Assembly: GCA_947184155.2 (NCBI GenBank)
Contig: CAMXCT020001637.1
Coordinates: forward strand, 62,001 to 126,000
Length of the DNA stretch: 64,000 bases
Direction of reading: 5' to 3'
Source of the DNA: Cladocopium goreaui
Taxonomy: Eukaryota > Sar > Dinophyceae > Suessiales > Symbiodiniaceae
Within the stretch, counting starts at the first letter, position 1; every line of letters starts with the position of its first letter. Shown piece after piece: positions 33,890-45,143 of this stretch. A model generated the notes under the pieces. That model ran no database searches. It worked only from the letters and a program-made list of their open reading frames with translations, and was not told the DNA's origin. The translations under genes and the position numbers were made by a program.

Positions 33890-34667
33890 TTCCCCACCTG
33901 CCAGGTGAGGGTTGTTCCCCACCTGCCAGGTGAGGGTTGTTAGATTTTATCAGAGTTGTTCTTCTCCTCCTTCCTCCTCCTCCTTCCTCCTCCTTCTCCT
34001 CCTCCGCGTCCTCCTCCTCTTCTACCACCTCTGCCTCCACTTCCACGTCCACTGTTGCCTTGCCAACTCTTGGCCAAGCTCTTCGCCAACTTCGGAGCTC
34101 AGTGCGCACTGCTGGACCTCAACCTCAGACCTTCCCAGCTCAGTGCGCACCGCTGGACCTCAACCTGGGACCTTCCTAGCTCAGTGCGCACCGCTGGACC
34201 TCAACCTGGGACCTTCCGAGCCCAGTGGGCACCGCTGGACCTCAACCTGGGACCTTCCGAGCTCAGTGCGCACCGCTGGACCTCCAAAGCCAGATAGAAT
34301 GCCAGAAGATATGCCAGATAGAATGTCAGAAGGAATGCGAGAAGATATGCCAGATAAAATGCCATAAGATTTGCCAGATGATATGCCCGAAGATATGCCA
34401 GATAGAATGTTAGAAGATATGCCAGATAGAATGCCAGAAGGTATGCCAGATAGAATGCCAGATAAAATGTCAGATAGAATGCCAGAAGATATGCCAGATA
34501 AAGCGCCAGAAGATATGCCAGAACATATGCCAGGTAGAATGCCAGAAGATATGCCAGACAGAATGCCAGATAGAATGCCAGAAGATATGTCAGATAGAAT
34601 GCCAGAAGATTTGCCAGTATCAGAATGTATAAATGTCATGGTGGGGATCACACGAAGTAAAGTAATT
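33890..34667 (+). repeat. Compound cassette, copy 3
   Basis: The left end TTCCCCACCTGCCAGGTGAG is present twice in tandem (about 33890 and 33915). CTC-rich tract, 41-bp repeats (about 34100-34290), 12-bp array (about 34290-34615) and right end CACACGAAGTAAAGTAATT follow. Copy 4 begins directly at the end of this copy. Confidence 0.9.
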
Positions 34668-35614
34668 AGATTTATCAGAGCTGTTCTTCCGCCTCCTCCT
34701 CCTCCTCCGCCTCCTCCTCCTCATCCTCCTCCTTCTCCTCCACCACCTGTGCATCCACTTCCATGTCCACTTCCGCCTTGCCAACTCTTCGCCAATCTCT
34801 TTGCCAACTTCTGTGGCAGTGGGCACTGCTGGACCTCAACTGCCGGCTGCCGATCTGAGTGGGCACGGCTGGACCTCAACCGCAAGGTTCCGAGCGCAGT
34901 GGGCACCGCTGGACCTCAACCAGGGACCTTCCGAGCCCAGTGGGCACCGCTGGACCTCAACCTGGGACCTTCAGAGCTCAGTGGGCACCACTGGACCTCA
35001 ACCTGGGACCTTCCGAGCTCAGTGGGCACCGCTGGACCTCAACGGCCAGATAGAAAGCCAGAAGATATGCCAGATAGAACGCCAGATAGAATGTCAGATA
35101 GAATGCCAGAAGATATGCCAGATAAAGTGCCAGAATGTTTGCCAGATAGAACGCCAGAAGATTTGCCAGATAGATTGTCAGAAGATGTGCCAGAAGATAT
35201 GCCAGATAAAGTGCCAGAAGATATGCCAGAACATATGCCAGAAGACATGCCAGGTAGAATGCCAGAAGATATGCCAGATAGAATGCCAGAAGATATGCCA
35301 GATAAAATGCCTGAAGATATGCCAGGTAGAATGCCAGAAGGTATGCCAGATAAAATGCCAACATGTTTGCCAGATAGAATGCCAGATAGAATGTCAGAAG
35401 ATATGCCAGAAGATATGCCAGATAGAATGCCAGAACATATGCCAGAAGATATGCCAGAACATATGCCAGAAGATATGCCAGGTAGAATGCCAGAAGATAT
35501 GCCAGACAGAATGCCAGATCGAATGCCAGAAGATATGTCAGATAGAATGCCAGAAGATTTGCCGTTAAAAATTGTATAAATATCATGGTAGGGATGACTC
35601 GAAGTAAAGTAATT
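34668..35614 (+). repeat. Compound cassette, copy 4 (tandem to copy 3)
   Basis: It begins AGATTTATCAGAGCTGTTC without the palindromic left end, then shows the CTC-rich tract, 41-bp repeats (about 34810-35045), 12-bp array (about 35045-35565) and right end CTCGAAGTAAAGTAATT. One open frame of 402 codons crosses copies 3 and 4 (34371-35579) with Met-Pro-Asp/Glu repeats and a Pro run. All frames of these repeats tend to be open, so I do not call it a gene. Confidence 0.9.
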
Positions 35615-35796
35615 TTTTTAATGATGGTGGATGGCGGCTTTCCCCATTCCAAAAACCTCCCCACTTTCCAATTTGGTTCGGAGTGCTACAGTTTGAGTTT
35701 AAAGTTTCAACAGGGGTCTTCCTGTGCCCAAAACTCATGGGTGAACAACGGTGAACATACCTTGAGCGCAGCCAAAGTAGATGGAACTGGCGCCAT

Positions 35797-36033
35797 GGTC
35801 AGGACAGCCGGGTGAAAGCAGAGGTGAAGGCAATGGTGCGCAACATTGAGGCTGGGTCTCTCTCGGGGATGGCTGAAACCGAAGGATTTTCCGCCCCGTT
35901 ATCACCATTGAGTGGAGAATGTGATGATGAAGCCGTGGATGCAGTGGATTATAGCATGGTTTACCCGGTTTTTGACCAAACCAAAGTTGATGTTTTAGAT
36001 GTGGTTTCAGATGAAAGTCATGCTGTGATTTAA
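35797..36033 (+). CDS. Terminal exon, unknown protein
   Basis: An open segment reads through KAEVKAMVRNIEAGSL, LSGECDDEAVDAVDYS and DVVSDESHAVI to a TAA stop at 36031-36033. It is acidic and low in aromatic residues. Two degenerate copies lie upstream (31790-31990 and 33660-33850). An acceptor-like CAG occurs near its start. I do not recognise the family. Confidence 0.35.
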   Translation, partial: GQDSRVKAEVKAMVRNIEAGSLSGMAETEGFSAPLSPLSGECDDEAVDAVDYSMVYPVFDQTKVDVLDVVSDESHAVI

Positions 36034-38150
36034 GTGTGCCATGGGTTCATTTTTCTTTCAGCAGGGTACTCGTAACTGACAATTTGAGGTTGGGTCGCTT
36101 CAGGTGGTGAAACCAAAGCTTGGGGTTCTCATGACGCTTGCCCAATCGTCGGGCATTGCCCTTCAAGTTTCCATTAGGGGCTGTTGCCCTCGTCGTGTGT
36201 GCCACTGACAGCCAAATGTCTTTTTTTCTCTTGGATTTGACGGATTTTGTTTGATGCCTGAAATCAGAATCCCATTGATGAAGTGCGGGCGTTTGGTTTG
36301 ACAGGTTGCGCCTCCATCACACGCCACAAAGGATTTGAACTACACAAGTGCCAGCCTCAGTGTGAAAGGCCCATGTGTGGTGTTGGGAAATGTTGAGACA
36401 GCCATGGAGACATTGATTTTTAAAGTGTTGCAGCTTGGGTTCAAAATTTGAAGCAGCAAGGAGCGGGCTGTCGATTCATACCTAATAGTACGGTACCATT
36501 GGAAAAAAATGAGTCGTCCACTCATATAATGATGCAATGATTAATTGGGAAATCATTGGATTGATCACATGGCTCGTGCGCCAGCAGCCAAGGCATATTC
36601 TCGATACCAAAGATAACACACACACAATGACAACGTTGGAGTTGGCGTCCGAGTAATTGAACGCAAACTGCAGCTCTCGCCTATCAATTTCAACTCCCAA
36701 CCAGAAAGCCATTCAAATGAAGATGCGACCGATGTGTTGCCTTCAGTGAGTTTGACGGCAGTGGCTCGCAATGTATAGGGTTTGACTTAGCACTCCGGCC
36801 GGCAGATCATGCATTTGAGGGTGACCCGCTACGGCAAATTCCTACACAATCGCAGTTGTAGTGGGCTGGGTCTGCAAGTGAGCGATCGCAGTTCCAAGTT
36901 TCACGCTTATAAGGTTTGCATGCACTATACCTAGAGGATCCGATGTGCTTTGGACACCTCTCGCTGCAAATTTGCAATACAAAGCGCAGGTTTTCGCAAC
37001 CATGCGCGCGCGTTTTTCGCGCCAAAGCGCGCGTTCGAAAACCAAACGAGGCAGATGATGTCGTTTGTAGAAACGATGTCCAAAACACAAGTTTGGAGCC
37101 TCTAGGTAGAACATGGATGTGGATGAGAAGAGGTCGGAAGCCTTCAGCTCGAGAATGGGTGGAAACCATCTGTTTTGCGCGCCACAATGCATCGCCCAGT
37201 TGCGCTAAGAGAATGGCTATGGCACATGCTCGACCGCACCACGGACATGCCACTTGCCATGACATGATAAACGATAATTAACGTGATTTTGGGTAATTTA
37301 AAAAGATACGGGGTTTTTATACAACCCCATGTGTTAAACTCTCAAATGAAGTAGTGGTATTTCATGGTATTTCCACGAATTGACCAAATCAGCTTACAAA
37401 TTTTGTAAAAGGTAAGCGGCGGGACCTTCCCAAATAGCAATGCGCCCTCTGAAGGTTGTGTTGTACGTGTGCGCATACATTATTTTCCCTCTGGTAAGCG
37501 ATGGGACCTTGCCAAATCTGTTGATGTCCCTTTCGTGAATCCCCAGTTTCCGAGATTGCCCATATATGTGTTGCAAATGATGAGAGCCTCATCCGACAGA
37601 TGCCTTGCACCTGCAAGGCGCCTCTTTGCATTCTCTTTGCCCAAGCTCGCGCAAGCTCGTGCAAGCTCAAAGACTTGTATTTTGACTGAATGCAAGCTTC
37701 CGATCAAAGCCCATATGGGCTGCGGACCATATTTGTTACATAACGCAATTGACGGGGTGTTCCTACCTCGTTCTCCAGTCCCGTAACGTTTTTGCCTACC
37801 TCGTTCTCGGGGTGTTCCTACCTCGTTTTACAAGCTAAATATAATGTTTTTGACAAACCGGGGTACTTCCGAATACTACTTTCCATATACGCAAATAAGA
37901 GCCGTCGCTCATATAAGTGCCCGAATCACCAACAAGCGCTCGAGTTCAGATGCCTACAGCATACCACACCAACTGCGATGCCTACAGCAGCTCATTTTCA
38001 CGCTGGGTCCTCAGGAACTAAGTCAAGATGATCCAAGTAGCTTGGGCCAAACATTTCGGACCGTCGCCGATAATGGCCAAGGGCTCGGTCACTCCGAGCC
38101 GGGGCTGTTAGAACATGGGTTCTTCATGGTTCTTCTACTTATTCTGCTAA
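36034..38150. other. Possible plus-strand exons, otherwise no gene
   Basis: Two plus-strand segments look exon-like: 36304-36450 (acceptor TTGACAG, reading DLNYTSASLSVKGPCVVLGN) and ~36640-36777 (VGVRVIERKLQLSPINFN, stop near 36778). Neither is recognised. From 36800 to 38150 there is no clear gene. A 24-bp unit (core GGTAAGCG..GGGACCTT) occurs at 37410 and 37494, and GTTCCTACCTCGTT recurs at 37760 and 37813. Confidence 0.25.
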
Positions 38151-39218
38151 TCCGATTTAATCCGTCCAATGAAGTCCTCATCCGCCCACGTCATGTGGGC
38201 CGCAGGATTCATCACATACGCACTTCGGGGATTAGCCAGCGAGGTCTGAAGGTCTAGCCTCAGGCATTTGTTTTTTTTAAAGAAAATCACAAGTTATCAA
38301 CGTGTTTTTTTTTAAAGTAGCATGTTCACCAAGCAACTGAATGTGACACATCATATGCAGCTTTGGACGGATCTGGTACAAACGGTAGCCCATCTTTGCA
38401 GTCAGCGAAGCTAGGGTAGAGTACCCATCCTGAGCTTAGATACGGTTCTCTAACAAAGGGAGAAGCTGGAAGAGAAACAAAGAGCCATTTTTCTGTTTGG
38501 GCAAGAAACTGTAAAAGCCCATCCGTCAGAGACTATTTGTCGGGCAGTGTTGCGGTTCAGCCACAATCCAGATGCATAAATGGTCCGCCAATAGCGGCTG
38601 CATGCATGAGATGTCCAAATCAAGACCTCTGCAACTTCTTGGAAACGAAGGTCCTGGGCACACATCATGGCCACCCCGAAAGCAGCCATTGTTCTTTTTG
38701 GTACAACATGGTAAAACCAAGTATGATAAACACTTATTTTGGTATGGTTTGCAAACACACCCATGCCAAAAGACAACAGCTGGTCCACCAACCCCTTCAA
38801 CCCAGTGGCAAATGAGGCTGGCAACATCTGGGCAAGCTCTTCGTCCAACCAGGCGCCAACCACTCCAGAATCAAATCCCTTGCCCAAACCTGCAGGGTAG
38901 TTGTTGTACCTCGGGCACATTGCAGGGGCCACTCAACAGTTAGTTTCAGCTGACTATGGGGATTTGCGGTGTGTTCACAAACTTCTTTCTTAAGATGATT
39001 CCAAGATGCGAGTTTTGAGGAAGTTTGAGGGTCTTGCTGGAAAATTCAAGGATTGTAGTATGCTTTCCCCGGGCTTCGCAATATGCTATGAAGGGAGCAT
39101 AGGCATTGTTCAACTTCATTTCAATCTTTCCAAACCCAAGGTAACCGAAGTGGCACAACAAAATCAAACTGCTTGCAAGAAACCTTTTGCCAATGCCATC
39201 AATGCCGTATGTGTGGGC

Positions 39219-39444
39219 TGCTGATATTGCCTCTCATTTTTTGCACTTGCGCATTCAAATCCTTTACCTGTCAGGTTCGGTCTCATAAGCCGTTACCTGA
39301 AGCTGTTTTCTTTCAAGGGCCAAACGGCCACCGGATGCCCAACGAAGTGGGCCAAAAGCGAGGTGAAAAATGTGAAGGAGCTTCTTGGCTAAGGAGGCTT
39401 GGAAGCTGGTAGCCGGGGTCTGGTGGTTTGGCAGGGCATCATCA
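39219..39444 (+). repeat. Copia-1 5' LTR
   Basis: Left boundary TGCTGATATTGCC, right boundary GGCATCATCA. It matches 45144-45369 along its whole length. Confidence 0.9.
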
Positions 39445-39457
39445 GGTTATGAGCCCA
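39445..39457 (+). other. Primer-binding site matching initiator tRNA-Met anticodon arm
   Basis: GGTTATGAGCCCA directly follows the LTR. It is complementary to the UGGGCUCAUAACC anticodon arm of eukaryotic initiator tRNA-Met. Drosophila copia is known to prime from a cleaved half of this tRNA, with a PBS of very similar sequence; by analogy this element would too. Confidence 0.7.
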
Positions 39458-39475
39458 AAGCCTGCCACCACCGCG

Positions 39476-40350
39476 ATGGACCCAATGATGCAAAGAGAAG
39501 GAATTGGAACAGGGCCAAAGGGAAATAGAAGCAGCTCAGAGAAGGTTGGATCAACAGGTGAAAGAAGAAGTAGCACTAGAAGATAAGAAGGCTGAAGGTG
39601 ATTCTAAGGAGGCTCAGTCCCGTTTTCCGCCTGAGGAGAAAATGTAAAGGGTAAAAGCTTTAACTGAGGGTCCCCAGTTTTCAATAGCTGCACCACCTGA
39701 GGAGATCCGCCCTCTTGAGAATGCCACTGAGGAACCTGGAGTCACTAAGGAGACTAAGGTTGCAGTTTCCGCAGAAGGTGTGAAGAAGCAGGACAGCATG
39801 GGGTTGGGAGTTTGGAAAAAAGCGTAGCTCCTGTTTCAGACCCGAAGATGTCTGAACCTCCGCACATGTCCACGCCCATGACTCCTTTGTTTGATGAAAA
39901 CCAATTGAGAAGGTTCCAAGAGCTGTATGCACAAGCACCATGGCTATATCCACAACATGTCCCTCAAGCCCCCTTGCCTCTGATGCCACCTGGGCAATTG
40001 ATGCCTCCGGTCCAACGACCTCTCTTTCTTGAACAAGATGAACGGAGAATGCATGAGGAGGGCCGGATCGGGTCCAGTGGTTATTATGGACATGATAGAA
40101 GTATAGGTGTAGATAGAGAAAATCAAGAGGTGAGGAAAAACATAGGAAACAAATTGAGGGAAAATCAGTTTCTGAGGGAAAGGGTCGATGCTTTGGAGTT
40201 TCAAAAGATGGATGAAGACCAGCGGTGTGCGACTCCAAATTGCTCTGATGGCCAACTTGAAAGACCCACCAAAAAGGAGGCTGATAGACCCCCAAAGACC
40301 CCAAAGGAGGCCGAGACCACCAAGGAGGCTGATAGACCCCCTGTGCAAAG
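39476..40350 (+). pseudogene. Copia-1 gag, N-terminal part
   Basis: From ATG 39476, shifting frame early, it reads a Gln/Glu-rich coiled coil (EQGQREIEAAQRRLDQQ), then a Pro/Glu-rich part and, from about 39812, EPPHMSTPMTPLFDENQ, a PLPLMPPGQLMPP stretch and a helical segment (RENQFLRERVDALEF). It ends in KEADRPP repeats where the orientation flips. At least two frameshifts or stops occur (near 39645 and 39826). Confidence 0.6.
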
Positions 40351-40359
40351 GAGACATCA

Positions 40360-41562
40360 TGGGAAAAGTTGCATGCCTTTCCCCTTCTGCAACCTTGGTC
40401 TGTGAGGAAAAAACGTCATTTCGGCTTTTCGTCCTTTCCATCTTCTCTTTTTGTAGGTGACCTTCCAGTCTCTTCTTCGCCTTTCTTTGCTTTTGACTTC
40501 TCTGCTTCCAAAGACTTCAGCTTCGGCTGTTCACCCTTGGCAGCGGCCGAGGATGTTCCTGGCTTCTTCTCAGTCAGAGCCAGTTGTTCAAATTCAGCAA
40601 GAAGGTGGTATGCAAACTGCTCCACATTTACATCATTTGGTGTAGTGTCCACACCAAGCCCAGACCGGACTAGGGAGACTCTGAACTGCAGTTCTCGATG
40701 GCTTTCCAATTGCTTCTTTGACATTTTGAGGAGCCCCTTCCGTTGTAGGGCTGGATCCGGAGGAACAGCTCCGATTTCTTTTGCGCGATTTCTCGCCTCA
40801 GTGCTATCGGCGCATCCATGACATTCTGAATCTCCGGACGCTCTTCTAAACTCCTCTGGATGTTTTGTTTTTCAGAAACTCCTCCAGGTAGGCAACCAAG
40901 AGATACGTTACCACCCCAAATGTTGACATTCTTCTTGAAACAACAAGTTCATCACGAACACTTTGGGGAACTGCTTGAAGGATCATTGAAGAAACTCGGC
41001 GTTCAACACGTTGCCACTTTTCCATGGTGATCTCAGGCGGTGCTTGACAGGGGTGCTTGATTCTTTCCAAAGGGCTCAAACTCATGTGAAGCTTGTACGA
41101 CTCCTCAGCTGATTTGACAGTGCTTCGCCACCATTCACCTGCAGTTAAGGACAAGTCGGCTATGATGGGCTTTGCCAGCAACAGCCAATCGCCAAGGATC
41201 AACGGTCCTTGTTGGGCTTCCCATGGTGCTAGAACAGGAAGATCAGGACTGCCAGTTCGGATGGTTTCGACACCCTTCACCAAGCCAGCCTCATCTTTGG
41301 AGTCGTTCATTCGCTTTTGCATCTCTTTCATAGATTCCATCATCAGGGCCAGAAACTCCAACGACTTTTCGGTGAACGCAGCTGATGAATCTCCAGCTGA
41401 CGCTTTCGCTTCTTTTGAATGGGGGTCTGCAGCCTTGGAATTGCGGTTGCCCTGATCATATGTCGCCAGCATGCACAAGACCGAAAAATTCGAATGACAC
41501 CTCTCCGCAAAGGCCACGAATGCAGAAGGTTGAGGGGGAGGAGAAGTCACCATCAAGTTCAA
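40360..41562 (-). pseudogene. Copia-1 gag, central part, inverted
   Basis: The minus strand reads 41562 to 40846 as a gag core (WEAQQGPLILGDWLLLAKP, GEWWRSTVKSAEESYKLHM, MEKWQRVERRVSSMILQAVP), then after indels 40724-40416 (ESHRELQFRVSLVRSGLGVD, AYHLLAEFEQLALTEK). It ends with a CCCH-type finger whose first Cys is a TGA stop (40416-40418): the remaining residues keep the x8-C-x5-C-x3-H spacing (TDQGCRRGKACNFSH). In dinoflagellate copia elements this block precedes the protease on the same strand, so here it has been inverted. Confidence 0.75.
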
Positions 41563-42300
41563 AAGCCAAGGAGGACGAAGGAAGCTCAGAACAGGCTTCT
41601 ATGAAAGACTTCTTGGAACAAGCGAATAAGATGTTGAAAAGCCTGACAACATCTGCGTCCGCCACTTCATCCACAACAAGTTCTGCAAATGAGCCAAGAG
41701 ATGAAGTTGTTGACCGACTTCAGCAACAACTGAACTCGCTGAAGTTGAAGGTGTTCAAATTGAGCCAAGTTTCCTTTGGAAAATCACAAGGCCTTGTAGA
41801 CTCAGGGGCTACTCATGCACTTCGTCCACTACGTCCTGTGGAACCCTTTGCAGGATACAAAACTGTGCCTGTGACCCTTGCGAATGGCCAACAAGCTCAA
41901 CTGCGAATGACTCCAGGAGGCGTGATGGTCCCTGAGAGGGCTGATGCGGAGCCGATCTTACCAATGGGTTTGCTCATTGAAAAGCTTGGCTGCAAAATCG
42001 AATGGAATAGTGAAGGAGTTTGCCTTCGTCACCCACAGCGTGGCATTTTGCCAATCCAAGTTAGCGGTGGTTGCCCTCAAATGGCCAGGTCAACAACCCT
42101 TGAACTGATAGAGGAGTTGGAGCAGACTGCAACCCTGGGGAAAGTCGAAGAAAGAACATTTAAAGAAGAAGTTGAATGGATGAAGAAGCTTGTAGAAACA
42201 CATCCAGTTCTTCGACGTCTTCCACAAGATATAAAGTCCAGGTTAGCAGACGAGCCAACTTCATGGTCAACTTTGCCTGTGAACCGAAGAACCAGGAAGC
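41530..42300 (+). pseudogene. Copia-1 aspartic protease region
   Basis: In the frame open at 41385-42443, a Ser-rich linker with EQANKMLKSL precedes the retropepsin motif LVDSGATHALR, with the active-site Asp codon at 41799. PVTLANGQQAQLRM and PILPMGLLIEKLGC then form the rest of the fold. The frame changes between about 42245 and 42300 into the next domain. The role would be cleavage of the gag-pol polyprotein. Confidence 0.75.
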
Positions 42301-43276
42301 GAATGCAGGAGAGGACTCTGGTTTTACTCTTGCCCGTGCATGGCATCAACAAGGAGGTGAAGCCTCCGCTCTGTTGGAGATTGACATCAAAAGAGGTTCA
42401 CATCATGACCTTTCAACTGAAGTTGGACCCTATGCAGCGTTGATCAGAGCTGCACTGGAGAACAAGATCCACGCCATCGTCGGTGGCCCAAATTGCCGAA
42501 GCAGAAGTGTCTTGCGTCACTACAAGGTGCCTGGTCAGCCAAACTGTCCACGCCCAATCAGGTCATGGGGAGGAGGAGAATATGGAATCAATGGACTCTC
42601 AGATACTGAAAAAACTATGATTGAAGAAGATGACATCCTCCTTTGGCGCATGATCTTCCTGGCCATGGTCTCCAACTACATCAATGAGGCACGAAAAGAT
42701 CCAAGACCTGTTGGCTTCACCTTGGAACAGCCAGCATCGCCCAAGGACTACAAGCCAGAAGTTGTGTCCTTTTGGGATACCAAAGAATGGTCCTCCTTGA
42801 AAAAGGAGTTTGGTTGGGATGAAACTACGTTTGCACAGGGTCAATATGGTGGCTCCGCTACCAAACCAACAACCTTTGGCGGAAACTTGAAGCTGGAGGT
42901 CAACAACCACAAAAGAATGAAGAAAGCAAGTGAAGGAGTGGAGATAAAATCTTCAAAAGGCCTTTCAAGATGGGCCCCTGGCGTCATGGCGATGGTTGCT
43001 GAAGCTTTGACAACACAAGTGATGCAGCGCAACCCAATGCTGCGTCCTCTGAGCTGGGATGAACACATTGCCCATGGGCATACTCCATATCGTCGAGATT
43101 GTGCAGTATGTCAACAAACTATTGCAGCAGTGCCATCCTCACAGAAAAGTTCCATATCCAGTTGGAGGAGTTCTTTCCTTGGACGTTGCTGGACCGTTAG
43201 TCCCAGCAAAAGATATTGGAGGTCTCTACGCAAGATGGATGTTGGTTGGCACTCTGACATGGGCAGTCCCCGCTGA
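42245..43276 (+). pseudogene. Copia-1 methyltransferase-like domain and integrase zinc motif
   Basis: The frame open at 42176-43276 carries GEDSGFTLARAW (from 42305), LLEIDIKRG, HAIVGGPNCRSRSVLRH (Cys codon 42494) and VGFTLEQP (42725-42733). Order and spacing resemble motifs I, II, IV and VI of cytosine-C5 methyltransferases, though PC is PNC and ENV is EQP. The C-terminal part reaches HIAHGHTPYRRDCAVC, the His-His-Cys-Cys zinc motif at the integrase N-terminus. The domain is usual for one group of dinoflagellate copia elements as I know them; activity is unproven. Related motifs occur in gene A. Confidence 0.65.
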
Positions 43277-44100
43277 ATCAGACAAGATGAAAGATCCTGA
43301 AGTTCCGAAAGCTGATGGAGATTAACCTCACTTTGAGGTATACCCTGAAGATGAAGAAGGAAAAGATGAAGTTCAAGCGAAGGAAGGTCAAGAGGAGGCA
43401 GCAGGTGAGAAGGAAGAGGAAGAAGATCCAGTTGATGTTTGGGGTGAAGAGGATGAGGTTAAAGAAGGAGGGGAAGAGAAGAAAGAAGAAGTCTCGGTCC
43501 CAGGGGGAGCTCCGCCTGAGCCACCCTATCTCTTGCCTCCACCTGAAAAGAAAGAAGGAGAAGAAGATCCCAAACCTGGAGGCTTCGACATCAAGATCTT
43601 CCGTTTAGGCTTAGCTGCAGCTATGATCACCAAAACTGCGAGAGAAGTCACCAAAACAGCCATGGACTTCATCCTCAAGCTCAGGATGGATGGCTTCCAC
43701 ATTGGAAGAATACATTCAGATCGAGGTCATGAATTCTCCGGGGTCTTCCGGAAACTCACGTGGCATAGTGCTGACATGCACACCTGGAGATGATCCTCAC
43801 GCGAATGGCCGTGTGGAAGCGGCTGTGAAAAGTTTCAAACCACAAATCCGTTGGCTACTCAAACAAGCCGATGTGGGCAGCGAATGTTGGCCATTAGCTG
43901 CTCGCTATGCTGATGCCTTGAATAGAAGCTGGCGACTTGGCGATGCTCCAAGCTTTCCACCGTTCATGCAGGACGTCCTTGTCAGACGTCGCACATGGCG
44001 ACAGGGTGTCTTTGAGCCCACCGTGGAAACCGTCAAGATCCGTCAAGTACCTGTTTCCAGCTTCAGAAGAGCATGGACATTGGGTTCAGCCTGGAGATGA
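43059..44100 (+). pseudogene. Copia-1 integrase core, frameshifted
   Basis: VGGVLSLDVAGPL carries the first catalytic Asp (codon 43182). An acidic, Lys/Glu-rich insertion follows (about 43310-43560). GRIHSDRGHEFSG gives the second Asp (near 43718), and after a frameshift PHANGRVEAAVKSFK gives the catalytic Glu (near 43815). Frames change at least three times. It would insert the cDNA if intact. Confidence 0.75.
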
Positions 44101-44914
44101 ACCGCCAAGAGTCACCAAATATGTCCTTCGAAAAGCAAAAGAACCAATCACTGACCAGAAATGGGTCGCAATTGAGAAGGAGGTCGCTGATGCTTTGACC
44201 ACCAGAAGAAGGTTGCGAGAGAAAACATCAGTGAGAAAGATAGAAGTTGAGGAGAAAGATTCAAAGAATGAGGAGGAAGCAGAAAGAGAGAAGTCTCATC
44301 AGCTGAAGCAGAGGCTGGGAAAAATGATAGAAGAAGAGATGAAGTACATGGTCGAAGACGACCCTGACATAGCAGTAGAAGAACTCAAATGGGTAGCGAA
44401 GATGAAGAGAATGATGGAAGAACCAAGTGAGGAGGACAAAATTCTCCAAACGAAAGTGATCTCGACAAGAGAGGTTGCCAGAAGTTGGAAAAGTTGGCTG
44501 GAAGCCATCGATGCAGAAGTTCCAAGTCTTTTAGAAGAAAAGGAAGCTTTGAAAAGATCACAAGAAAGGAACTGGAGGAGATTCAAAAGAAAGCTGCTCA
44601 AGAAGGCCGCACTGTGGAGATCATTCCGTCCAAGTTGGTCTTCACAATCAAATCTGGTCCCAATGGCGGCAAGCGCAAAACTCGTTGGGTGATTTGTGGA
44701 AACTACGAGTCCAAAAAGGATTCCGAAAAAACCTTCTCCAGCGGCGCTGATGCCGCCGCCTTTCGCCTGTCCATCTGGGCAGCATCCCGCCATCAATGGG
44801 CTGGTGCAGTCATTGACATAAGACTTCTCTTCTCAACGCTGTGATGGATCAGGGTGATCAAGAAGCTATCCTGATCGTGAGGCCACCTGCACTTTTCACA
44901 GAGAAGGGCTACAT
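43937..44914 (+). pseudogene. Copia-1 linker and truncated reverse transcriptase
   Basis: A long charged helical linker (PPRVTKYVLRKAKEP, then Glu/Lys-rich) leads into a reverse transcriptase N-terminus after a frame change at about 44600: IPSKLVFTIKSG, KRKTRWVICGNYE, GADAAAFRLSIWAASRHQW. A further frameshift occurs at about 44830 within the AVIDIR region. The palm motif with the catalytic Asp pair and all of RNase H are absent before the 3' LTR. Confidence 0.75.
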
Positions 44915-45133
44915 GGCGCCGCAGTCGTTGCCGACGCTCTGCATATCAAAACGGTTCAACTCCTGCTCTTGGTGCCACCCTGTTTCTGAAAGTGTATGAA
45001 AGCGATGCACATTCAGATATGCGATGTCCGACTGCACTTGGAGCGAATCACCTTCCAATTTGCACTGCATGTTTAGAAGCCACCAAGTGAGAACAGCTTG
45101 AGCCTGGCTGTGAAAGCTCCAATCCGGAACTTT

Positions 45134-45143
45134 AAAGGGGGAG
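45134..45143 (+). other. Copia-1 polypurine tract
   Basis: AAAGGGGGAG lies directly before the TG of the 3' LTR, the standard place for plus-strand priming. Confidence 0.85.

Noticed and set aside
34371-35579. 402-codon ORF with Met-Pro-Asp/Glu repeats and a proline run
   Set aside because: It crosses the border of two repeat cassettes, and the opposite strand and other frames are equally open. Similar ORFs occur in every cassette copy.
39944-40441. Minus-strand ORFs of 165-207 codons opposite the Copia-1 gag N-terminus
   Set aside because: The plus-strand reading carries the gag-like composition and continues the element's order. Only the short CCCH-finger end near 40360-40420 is real on the minus strand.
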